Part shown: in pieces, positions 21,748-32,287 of the stretch
How the letters are laid out: every line of letters starts with the position of its first letter
How positions within the stretch are numbered: position 1 is the first letter of the stretch
DNA from: Megalobrama amblycephala
Taxonomy: Eukaryota > Chordata > Actinopteri > Cypriniformes > Xenocyprididae
NCBI RefSeq assembly: GCF_018812025.1
Contig: NC_063063.1
Span: 2,658,001 to 2,722,000, forward strand
Direction of reading: 5' to 3'
Length of the DNA stretch: 64,000 nt
Made by a program: the position numbers and the translations under genes
The notes under the pieces: model-generated
Database searches by the model: none
The model's input: the letters and a program-made list of their open reading frames with translations, nothing else
What the model was told of the DNA's origin: nothing

Positions 21748-23032
21748 CCCCTTTTTTCCAAGACGTAAAATAATGGCTTATTTCCACAAAGCGGTACGGT
21801 ACGGTACAGTACAGTACGGTACGCAATTATTTCCATTTACTGTACCACTTTTTTGGGAGCCTTTCCATTGGAGTACCTAGCACAGTAGTCTGGTACCTAA
21901 AGGGTCCATTTTTTAAATATACAGTCATAATGCAATGTACATATAATGTATATATACTTTAAATAAACACAATACCGTTGCAGCACAATGTTGGAACACA
22001 GCAATGTTCCATTGTATATACCGAGAAGCAAGAACAAGATTTGCTGTATGTCCTTCATTGTTGTTTATGGTGTCACTTTCTTTCTTCCCATGAGAATGAC
22101 GTCGATCACTACTTTCGAACACATACCATGCCTATCAAGTATGGGTACTGTTGGCGATGGAAACGCATGCTGGATCAGGGTTTACCGCCTCGAATTGTAC
22201 TGTACTGTACCGTACCATTTGATGGAAATGAGCCATAAGTCTCTGATGTCCCCAGAGTGTGTATGTGAAGTTTTAGCTCAAAATACTCTACAGATTGTGC
22301 TAAAATTGCCACTTTTTGGGGGTGAGCAAAAACACACCATTTTTCTGTGTCCCTTTAAATGCAAATGAGCTGGTGCTCCCCGCCCCCTTTCAAGAAGAGG
22401 GCGGAGCTTCAAGAGCTCATGCTCCAGCATACAGTCGTAGGAGAGATTGCCAGAACACCGGCAACAACAAAACAGGACAATCTCATGCACTGAAAATGTC
22501 AAAAACTATCAGTAGCAGGGTCCGGCTTTTAATGTGCGATCCGGAGTCATTGAAAAGACCCTAGTTTGTGAAACAGTCCAGCGTAAAATGATTGGCGCAT
22601 AAGTTTAAGACTTTTCCTTCGAAAATTTAATTTAACCACAATGTCCTCAGTGACTCAGATGGTGGGAGTCTCTGGAGACTCTTTTTGGTACATTGGTACA
22701 TCCCAAACACAACACTTGTAATGCCTTTTTGTCGTAGACATTGTACAACTCCAGCTGCTACAGCGAGGATACAGAAATGATGGACTCTGTGCTTCTCATT
22801 CAGGTTTATGTCTATGCTAATAGGGCAGATTGTCACCGGCTGTGGGCGCGGCTCCTCCTTACAATGAAGTCATCGCAGGGGAAACTGATTCATCTCGTTT
22901 GAAGAGACTGCTTTGGATTTTTTTGAAAAAAGAGTGAGTGGATTTTTACCATTGGTTGTCCTCGCACACTGCGGACACACATCGGTGTTCAAACACCTTA
23001 TCAAAGTGAATTTTGCATAATAGGTTCCCAAA
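21748..23032 (+). mobile_element. Family B non-autonomous element, long copy
   Basis: Contains the family B blocks GTCTCTGATGTCCCCAGAGT, GTCCCTTTAAATGCAAATGA and GAAGAGGGCGGAGCTTCAAG in the same order as 35944-36754 and the inverted copy at 40724-41484. It then continues to an end near GCATAATAGGTTCCC (about 23030). It is interrupted by another TIR element at 21774-22235. No transposase frame is visible. Confidence 0.65.
21774..22235. mobile_element. TIR element with TAA duplication in family B
   Basis: Ends TGGCTTATTTCCACAAAGCG and, inverted, TGGCTCATTTCCATCAAATG, followed inside by GGTACGGTAC/GTACAGTAC repeats on both sides. It is flanked by TAA (21771-21773 and 22236-22238). The other family B copies have the uninterrupted site GTAATATAAGTCTCTGG, confirming a 3-bp duplication and giving the insertion order. 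PIF/Harbinger affiliation is inferred from the TAA. Confidence 0.85.
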
Positions 23033-24018
23033 GTCTTCAAAAAACCCTTTTGGTAACATTCTTTATTTTTGCAATTCTGCTTGGTGACACTAGTGACACA
23101 GAAATGACACACTTCAGCTTTAACCAAGCAACAACAGAGACCACAGACCACAGAAATTCACAGACATATCTCTACTGCAAACTTTCGATTATCCAATGCT
23201 AAATTAGCTTCAGCCATTATGTGTACATTGGTGATTACTTGCGGCTCATTTTCTTACGGAAATTGCTGTCTTGTTACAGCGCATCAAACAGGAATTTACT
23301 GTCACAATTATCAATTTTCCATTAAGAAGCGAGCAGGGGAGGTGAGAGGGTGATGAAGACATACATTTCTTTTAATAAGGAAATAAGACAAGAATTATCA
23401 CAGCGGTATAAACAATCAGCAACATTAACACAATCATTACTGCTCAACAGGCCCAGACTATCGTGAGGTTTAAGGTTTCTTATGAACTCCCACTGAATAT
23501 CAAGAATCACTTTGCTGTGGTTATATGATCCACCCATTGTTTTCAGATGCTCAGAGTTCAGGTTGATGGGTTTTGGTCTCTTACTGAGATGCCTATTGAA
23601 CATGTTAGTATCATTCATTAGAGATAAATGTATCTTTGCATTTATCCCACAGCAGTGATTCGGCTGAGTGAGCTTCATTAAAGGCCCAAGAAGTGAAGTT
23701 GCGGTCAACATTTTTTAAGCGGTTGGGTTGAAATCATACAAACAGGTGGATGCATATATACACCCAATTTTCTGGAATACAAGTCACATTTTTTATCCTC
23801 TGAAATGTGCTGAGACTTTTATTCTAAAGTGACTTATAATGCAATTTAATGCAATTAACCTCAAGCAGGCAAAACTTCACAAAGCGCACACATTTGAATT
23901 TGTGACGAATGAGAGTGGTACATAATCTTGAGTTTATTTGTACATGAATTTGCATGTGGCGGTAGTTTCGGTTTCGCTTTAAATTATTTAATTTAGGTTT
24001 GGTGTTTATACTAGATTT
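23033..24018. other. Intronic sequence, nothing firm
   Basis: A 129-codon minus-strand open frame (23322-23711) lies here, but I recognise no family and it has no splice or codon evidence. The region is not obviously repetitive. Confidence 0.4.
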
Positions 24019-24020
24019 TA

Positions 24021-24288
24021 CACTCTAAAAAATGCTGGGTTAAAAACAACCCAAGTTGGGTTGAAAATGGACAAACCCAGCGATTGGGTTGTTTTAACCC
24101 AGCGGTTGGGTTAAATGTTTTCCCAACCTGCTGGGTAGTTTTATTTAAACCAACTATTGTTTAAAAATTGCTATATGGCTAGCTTAAAATGAACCCATAT
24201 ACAGGGCAAACATTTAACCCTACCGCTGGGTTAAAACAACTCAAACAATCCAACTTGGGTTGTTTTTAACTCAGCATTTTTTAGAGTG
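24021..24288. mobile_element. TA-flanked foldback MITE
   Basis: A 268-bp palindromic element with ends CACTCTAAAAAATGCTGGGT and the inverse CAGCATTTTTTAGAGTG. It is packed with AACCCA/TGGGTT motifs and flanked by TA (24019-24020 and 24289-24290). The two arms pair over much of their length. Confidence 0.9.
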
Positions 24289-24443
24289 TAATGAACGCCA
24301 CTAGAAATTATGTTTGATTTACATTTATATTTGTCCTTTCCATTCTGAATGCCATTCCTGCAGAGTGTTTGAAACTAAAATACATGTTTATAGTGTTTAA
24401 ACTTGTGAACTTTTCATTTAATTTACCAGTATTTTACATTAAA

Positions 24444-24445
<2 letters not shown>

Positions 24446-24500
<55 letters not shown>
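24446..24500. repeat. (AT)n microsatellite
   Basis: Uninterrupted AT dinucleotide run of about 55 bp. Confidence 0.95.
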
Positions 24501-24504
<4 letters not shown>

Positions 24505-24585
24505 ATGCGACTTAATTTTTTTCTCTCTCTCTCAACAAAGCAAAACACTAATTAATAAATACTGTAAACACTAATCAAATGGCAA

Positions 24586-24828
24586 TTAAAAAGGATAGTT
24601 CAGCCAAAAATGAACATTTTAACTGTTTTTGTCCATTCAATTAAAGTCAAAGGGGTCCAAAACATCATTAGACCACTGGACTTTCATTTTATGGACCAAA
24701 AAAATAAAAAATAAAATAAAAAAAGAGACTTCTTGTTCTGCGGAAGAAAGAAAGTCACACAGGTGGAATGACATGAAGATGAGTAAATGATGACAGAATT
24801 ATCACTTTTGGGTGAACTATCTCTTTAA
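24586..24828. mobile_element. TTAA-ended MITE
   Basis: Bounded by TTAA (24586-24589 and 24825-24828), with AAAAGGATAGTTCAGCCAAA at the left and the inverse GGGTGAACTATCTCTTTAA at the right. The centre has decayed into an A-rich run. Same group as 17420-17740. Confidence 0.85.
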
Positions 24829-25074
24829 ACCAGAGAGTCTGAATTATACTGTATATTGTCATATGATATTATTCCAAGTTCTATATTGTCTTTGTAAGTC
24901 GGTTAGTTATGTAACATCAGTGCATTTAATATCGCATTTCTTTCTGTTCTGTTTGGACTCCATATATTGTTGCTTCCAGCTATATTCATGTATGATAATG
25001 CAAGGCTCTTATGCAAGGAACCTATTTGTAGATTCGGTATTCAACACCATAGTCTCTGAACAACTTTAGGCCGA

Positions 25075-25470
25075 AATGATCCAGCTCTCTATGTCCTGCC
25101 CAGTCTGTCAGTGGATCACTAACTTTCAGACAGACAGCAGCTAGTGTGACTAGAGAATGAGTCTGTCCTATTCACCTCTATAACTGTATGGTTTGGTTCG
25201 CCATTAAATCAGGCATAAAAAAGTCTGCAATAGAGAGTCAGGACCGCTGAAGGGATAATTGGTGCACTCCTGCCCTCCCTCCAGGACTTATACACCTCCA
25301 GACAGAGGAAGAGGACGGGGGGGGGGAATCACACCAGAACACAACATCCAGCACAAGAACAGTTTCTTCCCACTGGCCATCAGCATCATCTGTAATAGTG
25401 CAGTTTTACAGTGCAATATTCTCCCTGCCATTATGCAATAACGATTATGTAAATAAACATATATTTATAG
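25075..25470 (+). pseudogene. LINE (L2/CR1-like) ORF2 3' remnant
   Basis: Shifting + frames encode pieces typical of the end of a fish L2/CR1-type non-LTR retrotransposon. First comes a reverse-transcriptase piece (QWITNF near 25110). After a large internal deletion come SITVWFG-like residues, then GALLPSLQDLYTSRQRKRT and HKNSFFPLAISI. The intact protein would be a nuclear endonuclease/reverse transcriptase that copies its own RNA into the genome. Here only the C-terminal part remains, with stops and frameshifts and no 5' half, as usual for 5'-truncated LINE copies. Clade assignment is from recalled motifs. Confidence 0.65.
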
Positions 25471-25600
25471 TGATGCAATACACCAGAGATACTAAATTGT
25501 GAGCTGAGGGCCTGACCAGTGATTAAAATAACCTGGTGAGAGTAATGATACTTCATTTTCATGTGCATTAACCAACATCCACATCTATTTTAGACCAGCC

Positions 25601-26513
25601 TTAAAGGTGAAGTATGCAAGATTTTTTTAGGTTAAAATACATTCTCTTAACCAAGTTTATTGTTCATAGACTTCTATTAGTATGGCACTCATGTGTTTAT
25701 CTCCCCCAAAAGTGTAAACATTGAGCCTCTCAGACACTATCAATAGGCTACATTGAGAGCGGTCCGCTCAAATCCGTCAATCACTTTCCAGCTCAACCTA
25801 TAGCGAGAGTTTGGGGTGTGGCTACTGTAGCAGGCGGAACCAGAGGGTGTTTAGTCAGTGTGGGACCAAAGACTTTAGAAATACAAAGATGGTGCACTAA
25901 TATTACTACGAATGGAAAGAAGTGCAAAGCGCTAAATCGCCATCACCTGCTTTCAAATGAAGCGGCATTTAATAGACAGAGCCGTAGGTCACTGAAAAGC
26001 CACGCAATATCGCGTTCATGATTCGCTAGATGAATCGCCTGCGATAAGCTGAACTGCGATATTGCGTGGCTTGTCCGTGAACTACGGCTCCGTCTATTAA
26101 AAGGCGCTGCGTTTAGAAACAAAACTTGTAGGATAGTTGTTGTCAGATTTCATTAGTGATTTCAAATATGAGATTTAATCATAAGCTTGGTGAACCGGCT
26201 TTACTGACGAAATGCGCGTGAGAATAGCATGCGATTAATCGTGCAGCCCTACCGATTATAGTGGACCATGACGTTGGATTGGTTTACTATAATCGAGACA
26301 CTCAAATTCACAGAAGTGTTCAGCCTTCTCACTCATATGACACATAGCAACACAAGCAGCTAAAAGTATTCCTAATATGTTGGACCTTTTATTGAAAGTA
26401 GTGTTTGAGTCGGGAGAGATGCAACAAGCAAAGTTTGTTTGAAAATATACTGTATTTTTATAATTCCGCTAGGTTCCTATAGCATCACAGAAAACTACAG
26501 ACTTCACCTTTAA
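25601..26513. mobile_element. Family C element with TTAA ends, complete copy
   Basis: TTAA (25601-25604 and 26510-26513) encloses short inverted ends AGGTGAAGT/ACTTCACCT and about 905 bp. At 25647-25650 it carries the uninterrupted TTAA that is occupied by an insertion in the second copy (32272-34790). A strong hairpin lies at about 25965-26100 (AAAAGCCACGCAATATCGCG against CGATATTGCGTGGCTTG). The 67-codon frame inside has no recognisable domain. Confidence 0.8.
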
Positions 26514-26854
26514 ATTTTTATCTGTCATTCATCAAAACAACAATTTCATCTGTGTCAAGTCAAAGCTGTTTATCATTTTTTTCCACTTAAATATGCAAAA
26601 GATGTCCTGCCATCTAAGCCAATGAGTGATGGCATAATTTGCATATCCAGATGCTTCGCTTTACAATTATTAAAAAGAAACATGACTTAATGAATTGTGA
26701 AAGTCTTTTTGAATTAATCTGATTCATTCAGCTTCCTTTATTTTGATTCAAACAAACTGTAATTTTGATTCAAACACTAGTAAAACTTGATTGTTTTGGG
26801 GACAGTACTTTTTTTGTTGTTGTTTTTTTGTTTTAATGTCTTTGAAAGAAGTGT
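26514..26854. other. Possible conserved non-coding block
   Basis: 26580-26690 contains TAATTTGCATATCCAGATGC, an octamer-like POU site in non-repetitive sequence unlike the flanking transposons. This is a candidate intronic regulatory element; conservation cannot be judged from one sequence. Confidence 0.25.
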
Positions 26855-27008
26855 CTTCTGCTCACCAAGGCTGCATTTATATGATAAAAATACAATAAGA
26901 ATAGTACTATTGTGAAATATTATTGCTATTTAAAATAACTGTTTTCTATTTATTTTTCAGCAGCCATTACCACAGTCTTCAGTGTCACATGAGCTTTTGT
27001 TGTGCTGC

Positions 27009-28016
27009 TTAAAGGGATAGTTCACCCCGAAATTAAAATTCTGTTTTCATTTACTCACCCTCATGTTGTTCCAAACCTGCACTGTAAAAAAAAATCCCAG
27101 TAAAATTTACGGTAAAAAAACGGCAGCTGTGGTTGCCAGAACTTTACCGTAAAAAATACAGTAGCAACGTAAAAAAAATCTGTTAAATTTATGGTAAAAT
27201 AACGTATTTCATTAACTGATATAATGTTAATTTACCAACCTAATGAAGTACTAACATATGTTTTGTACCTTTATAATACACTGACAGTCACCAAACACAG
27301 TGGTGATAAGAGTCACATGATGAATCAAAGTTCATCACAAGCAGATTTTCCACAAGCTTGAGAAGGAAACCACTAACATATAGAAGGTGCACACAGTGTC
27401 ATTCACACACACACACTAAACACCATCATGGTAACATGCATGAAATTTTAAAAATGCAATAAACATTAATTTAACAACATTCAGATGTAACATAAAACCC
27501 TAATGTACATAACTGATTAGAAAAAAAAATGAGAAAAACTAAGAAGAAACAGAGTTATTTCAATGAAAATATATAAATGTGAAGTGTCACGCAGGGAATT
27601 GTGGGAATGTCAATTTATGGATTTCACTGTAAATTTTACAATGAATTGTTATTTTTTCACTTCCAAAAACTGTGAATTTAACGATATTTTACCATAAAAT
27701 TACATTAAATGTACCGTTAGATCTATTACAGTTATTCACCGTATATAGTACGGAAACTTTCTGTAAACCAATTGACAGTTTTTCACCGCAGCATTTTTAC
27801 AGTCTTTTACTGTTAAAATCACGGTCATTTTTTACAGTGTGTAAGAGTTTCTTTCTTCTGTTAAACACAAAAATTGAACACAAAAGAAGACCCACATTCT
27901 TCAAAACATCTTCTTTTGTTTTCAGCAGAAGAAAGAAACTCATACAGGTTTGGAACAACATGAGGGTGAGTAAATGATGACAGAATTTAACATTTTGGGG
28001 TGAACTAACCATTTAA
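27009..28016. mobile_element. TTAA-ended MITE nested in family A
   Basis: TTAA at 27009-27012 and 28013-28016 flanks ends AGGGATAGTTCACCCCGAAA and the inverse TTTTGGGGTGAACTAACCAT. Arm similarity (CCCTCATGTTGTTCCAAACC against GGTTTGGAACAACATGAGGG) marks a foldback MITE of about 250 bp, enlarged by the insertion at 27080-27839. Confidence 0.9.
27080..27839. mobile_element. CACTGTAAAAA element nested inside the MITE
   Basis: Starts CACTGTAAAAAAAAATCCCA and ends TCATTTTTTACAGTG. Internally it carries many TTTACGGT/ACCGTAAA-like steps toward both ends. Removing it restores CCAAACCTGTAAGAGTTTC, the normal MITE arm. It is therefore the youngest of three nested layers. A related right end (ATAATTTTTTACAGTG) closes the stretch ending near 30992. 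Confidence 0.8.
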
Positions 28017-28145
28017 TATTGTTGTGAAAACTGTGATACATTTTTTTTTTCAGTTTTCAAAAGAACAGCATTTATTTGAAATAAAAATCTTTTATAACAT
28101 TGTCTTTACTGATAATTTGATAATTTAATGTTGCTGAATAAAAGT

Positions 28146-28867
28146 ATTAACTTATTAATACATTTTACAGACCCTGAAAGTTTTGTGATGAGCTGCGCTC
28201 CTGTAAACCAAAACAAATTCCTTTTGATTGGGATCATTTTATCCCTCGGGATAATTTCTAATGCTTACTCGAGCAACATGCAGATTTTAAGATCTATCTA
28301 AAACAGCTTCACTGAATTGTATTCTGTCCATATTTCCTCAGTGTCAGTACTGAAGACGTGTGTGCAGATGTACAGTATGTACATGTATAACAGCAGAAAG
28401 TGTTATTGAGTACCCTCACTTTAAAGTGAACAGATGCACTTGAATTAATCATCACTGATAGAGCAATAACACAGACATCTGTTAAGACAAGAGCACATAC
28501 ATCTACATTCACATTAGTCATCCTCTCTAACACATAATATTTCCATTTATGGAAACACATTTACAGAAAATGAAGCTCTCCGTAGAAGTATACATTAGTG
28601 CTTCAAGTATTCAGACACTTTTCCTCAATTTAAACAATAACATATTCTACAGTGAAACGTTAAGTTTCCTTTATGTTTTTAAAGCTCTTAAATGCTATAT
28701 GTCCTACTATTTGACACACTTAGCACTAGAAATTATCTGCAACAACCACTAGACTCTGAAAACTAGGCAATCAGAAATCAGTCAGTGGGGATGTATTTTT
28801 ATGTTAGAGAACATATTTTTAGAAAATGTATATATGTAATGTGTGTGTATATGTGTGTGTTTATATA
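28146..28867. other. Intronic sequence, nothing firm
   Basis: 28185-28340 is non-repetitive and could be conserved non-coding DNA; the rest is AT-rich. No gene recognised. Confidence 0.35.
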
Positions 28868-28869
28868 TA

Positions 28870-29806
28870 CAGTGGGTATGGAAAGTATTCAGACCCCCTT
28901 ACATTTTTCACTCTTTGTTATATTGCAGCCATTTGCTAAAATCATTTAAGTTCATTTTTTTTCCTCATTAATGTACACACAGCACCCCATATTGACAGAA
29001 AAACACAGAATTGTTGACTTTTTGCAGATTTATTAAAAAAGAAAAACTGAAATATCACATGGTCCTAAGTATTCAGACCCTTTGCTCAGTATTTAGTAGA
29101 AGCACCCTTTTGATCTAATACAGCCATGAGTCTTTTTGGGAAAGATGCAACAAGTTTTTCACACCTGGATTTGGGGATCCTCTGCCATTCCTCCTTGCAG
29201 ATCCTCTCCAGTTCTGTCAGGTTGGATGGTAAACGTTGGTGGACAGCCATTTTTAGGTCTCTCCAGAGATGCTCAATTGGGTTTAAGTCAGGGCTCTGGC
29301 TGGGCCATTCAAGAATAGTCACAGAGTTGTTGTGAAGCCACTCCTTTGTTATTTTAGCTGTGTGCTTAGGGTCATTGTCTTGTTGGAAGGTAAACCTTCG
29401 GCCCAGTCTGAGGTCCTGAGCACTCTGGAGAAGGTTTTCGTCCAGGATATCCCTGTACTTGGCCGCATTCACCTTTCCCTCGATTGCAACCAGTCGTCCT
29501 GTCCCTGCAGCTGACAAACACCCCCACAGCATGATGCTGCCACCACCATGCTTCACTGTTGGGACTGTATTGGACAGGTGATGAGCAGTGCCTGGTTTTC
29601 TCCACACATACCGCTTAGAATTAAGGCCAAAAAGTTCTATCTTGGTCTCATCAGACCAGAGAATCTTATTTCTCACCATCTTGGAGTCCTTCAGGTGTTT
29701 TTTAGCAAACTCCATGCGGGCTTTCATGTGTCTTGCACTGAGGAGAGGCTTCCGTCGGGCCGCTCTGCCATAAAGCCCCGACTGGTGGAGGGCTGCAGTG
29801 GATGGT
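28870..29806 (-). mobile_element. Tc1-like element, 5'-truncated
   Basis: The end CAGTGGGTATGGAAAGTATT follows a TA and is the terminal repeat of a Tc1-type transposon. The rest encodes a transposase on the minus strand. The sequence breaks off near 29806, where an unrelated repeat begins (ACTTAGAATTTTTGTCTTG), so the other terminal repeat and the DNA-binding end are lost. Confidence 0.85.
29086..29727 (-). pseudogene. Tc1-like transposase, catalytic domain only
   Basis: A 213-residue open frame covers the catalytic half of a Tc1-family transposase, a nuclear enzyme that cuts and reinserts its element at TA sites. The DDE triad is visible: LWSDETKIELFG (residues 23-34), FQQDNDPKHTA (113-123) and DLNPIEHLW (146-154). 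There are 34 residues between second D and E, i.e. DD34E. The stretch from VKHGGGSIMLWGC to PKRLMAV is uninterrupted, so this is the best-preserved transposase in the window. The N-terminal paired-like DNA-binding domain (about 110 residues) is missing because the element is truncated, so it should not be functional. Confidence 0.9.
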
Positions 29807-29810
29807 TCTT

Positions 29811-30065
29811 ACTTAGAATTTTTGTCTTGTTTCTAGTCAAAATATCTTAAAGTTCTTAAATCAAGAAGCATTTTCTTGACAAGTACAAATTATTTTCTTG
29901 TTTTCAGGAAAAATAAGTCAAAATTAAGTACGTTTTTCCTTAAAACAAGCAAAATAATCTGCCAATGGGGTAAGCAAAATAATCTTATTTCAAACCAAGA
30001 ACAAGATATATAATCTTGTTTTCAGTTTGGACTAAGATTATTTTGCTTACTTTTATGTATATAAA
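29811..30065. repeat. Dispersed AT-rich repeat
   Basis: Starts CTTAGAATTTTTGTCTTGTT and contains inverted TAAGCAAAATAATCTTATTT and AAGATTATTTTGCTTACTTT. It looks like a small foldback element that joins the broken edge of the Tc1 copy. Superfamily not assigned. Confidence 0.5.
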
Positions 30066-31484
30066 ATCAAATTCTGTAGCTTCTTCAAAATGATAATTGT
30101 CCACTGTGTGCTATTTAATGAGTTTTGACACACTTCTTCTGCAGTGTCAGATCTTTGATAAACAGTATAATATTTAAACTGTTAACTTCAACTCTACTTT
30201 CAAGTGTTCATTTTTCTTTCACAGCTGTCTTTCAGATTCAAAGCCTGAATATTCCCTTAACAGTGGGTGTTTTATCCAGGAAAGCAGCAGTCTGAGCAAT
30301 CTTGCTGAATACTTCTGCAAACAACATTTTATTTTCATTTAGGCCAATTATATTTTCAGACATAAAACAATGCTACATTTGAATGATTCAATTGGAGATT
30401 TAGCAAACTACAATTAAAGATCTGATGTGCACTATTTACAGCAATAATTTTGTAATTTGCATCTACAAAGTTTGTGAGATATTCATGTCTTCTGACCAGT
30501 AATACGGCTCAGTGTGAAATACTGTATTAGCCTCTATGATAAAGAAAAAATAAATATTTAAATTTAAAAACCTTTCTTGACATAATTTAGGGTTTGTTTA
30601 TTTATTTTATTTTTTTCTTTGCATGTTTGTTGTACCACATGCTTTTGATTTGGTGGACATATTAATATTTTAAAACAACTTCATTGCTTATATTTTTAAT
30701 ATAAATGGTTGCACCAAATCGCTTATAAATATTTGCAACCAACGCTGTCCAAGTGTAATAACTCCTAAACTGTAAATAAGAATTGTTGGTTTAACTTAAA
30801 AAAGTAACTTACCTGGTTGACTTAAAATTTCTGAGTTCATTGAAATTAAAAATTTGAGTTAATGCAATGAAGGCGATCGGTTTAATCAACAGAAACTCAA
30901 AATATTATGCTATTTGAATTACATTAATTGTTGAAGTTGAGAAAATAAAAAATGTTATGATAACAAATCATGAAAATAATTTTTTACAGTGTAAGCAGCC
31001 AGACACCAGTCAGAGGCCCATCTGTGCAATTACAGAGAAAGCTGCAGAGAAGGTTTCAGCAGGCTAGCAGAACAGATGACTAACCAAGATCCAGCTCACC
31101 TCAAGTCACAACACCATAGCAGAACTAACACATCAGACTCGTCCATCAGACAGATTGTTTTGGATCTGCCACCTACTAAACTCTGGGTAGACAAGATGCT
31201 GGCAGTGACAGGACAGTGATGGACTTGTCAGCACCAGCAACAGGTCCTCTTAACAAATGAGTTGCTCTTCAATCTGCTCCCAGCAGACGAGGGCAATATC
31301 GCGGAGGTGGAGAGGAGAGAAGCTGACGTGGGCTGACAGGCTGAATGTGGCTCCACTTCATTCAATGCAGGGTGAACGGGGTCTGATATATGGACTGAGA
31401 CTGTATATTGCAAAGGCAAGAGTCGTGTTTAGGGGTATTTCTCAAAAAAAAAAAAAAAAAAAACTGCACTGACATCAAAGATAC
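30066..31484. other. Intronic sequence and element end
   Basis: 30760-30992 ends in TTTTTTACAGTG and resembles the right part of a CACTGTAAAAA element. 31010-31420 is non-repetitive, with more GC. A poly(A) run lies at 31443-31461. No exon recognised. Confidence 0.4.
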
Positions 31485-31865
31485 TAACTTTCTTTTGAAC
31501 TTTCTATTCATCAAAGAATCCTGAAAAATCATGGTTTCCACAAAATATATGAAGCAGCACAACTGTTTTCAACATTGATGATAATAAAATGTTTCTTGAG
31601 CAGCAAATCAGCATATTAGAATGATTTATGAAGGATCATGTGACACTGAAGACTGGAGTAATGATGCTGAAAATTCAGTTTTGATCACAGGAATAAATTA
31701 CATTTTAAAATATATTCATACAGAAAACAGTTACCTTAAATTGTAATAATATTCTAATGTTTTACTTTATTTTTTATCAAATAAATACACCCTTGGTGAG
31801 CAGAAAAGCTCTTTCAAAATCAATAAAAAAATCTTACAGACCACAAACATTTGAAAAGTTGTGCA
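31485..31865 (-). repeat. Dispersed repeat family A, inverted copy
   Basis: Reads on the minus strand through the family A blocks. The + strand shows GAACTTTCTATTCATCAAAG, GAAGGATCATGTGACACTGA and GGAGTAATGATGCTGAAAAT. Confidence 0.8.
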
Positions 31866-31892
31866 CACTTACAATGACCTCACATTTTTAAA

Positions 31893-32271
31893 GAGATATT
31901 TCACCCAAAAGTGAAAATTACCCCATGATTTAATCACCCTCAAGCCATCCCAGGTGTATATGACTATCTTCTTTCAGACAAATACAATAAGAGTTATGAT
32001 AAATATCCTGGCTCTTCCAAGCTTTATAATGGTAGTGAATGGGGGACGCGATTTTGAAGCCAAAAAAAGTGCATCCATCCATCATAAAAGATATCCATAC
32101 GGCTCCAGGGGGTTAATAAAGGCCTTCCGAAGTGAAGCGATGGTTTTTGTAAGAAAAATATCCATATTTAAAAACTTTAGAAACCAAAATAACTAGCTTC
32201 CGGCAGACGACCGTACGCATACTGCACAAGTCGACTTGCGCCACAAGAATAACCTGTGACGCAATGTATGA
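31893..32271. mobile_element. MITE family D, left part
   Basis: Begins AAAGAGATATTTCACCCAAA, then CACCCTCAAGCCATCCCAGG, GATATCCATACGGCTCCAGG and CTAGCTTCCGGCAGACGACC. The same blocks occur, inverted, in 58436-61769. Only one arm remains. Confidence 0.65.
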
Positions 32272-32287
32272 CGTAAAATACATTCTC

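Larger units (their letters stand above)
26855..28145 (+). repeat. Family A copy split by a TTAA element
   Basis: The left part (26855-27008) contains AAGGCTGCATTTATATGATA and CACAGTCTTCAGTGTCACAT. The right part (28017-28145) resumes with ATTGTTGTGAAAACTGTGAT and TTCAAAAGAACAGCATTTAT. The sequence between them is an inserted element, itself interrupted. Confidence 0.8.

Noticed and set aside
23322..23711. 129-codon minus open frame
   Set aside because: No recognisable motif, no splice evidence; left unassigned.
29126..29850. Several + strand open frames
   Set aside because: Shadows of the Tc1-like transposase on the minus strand.
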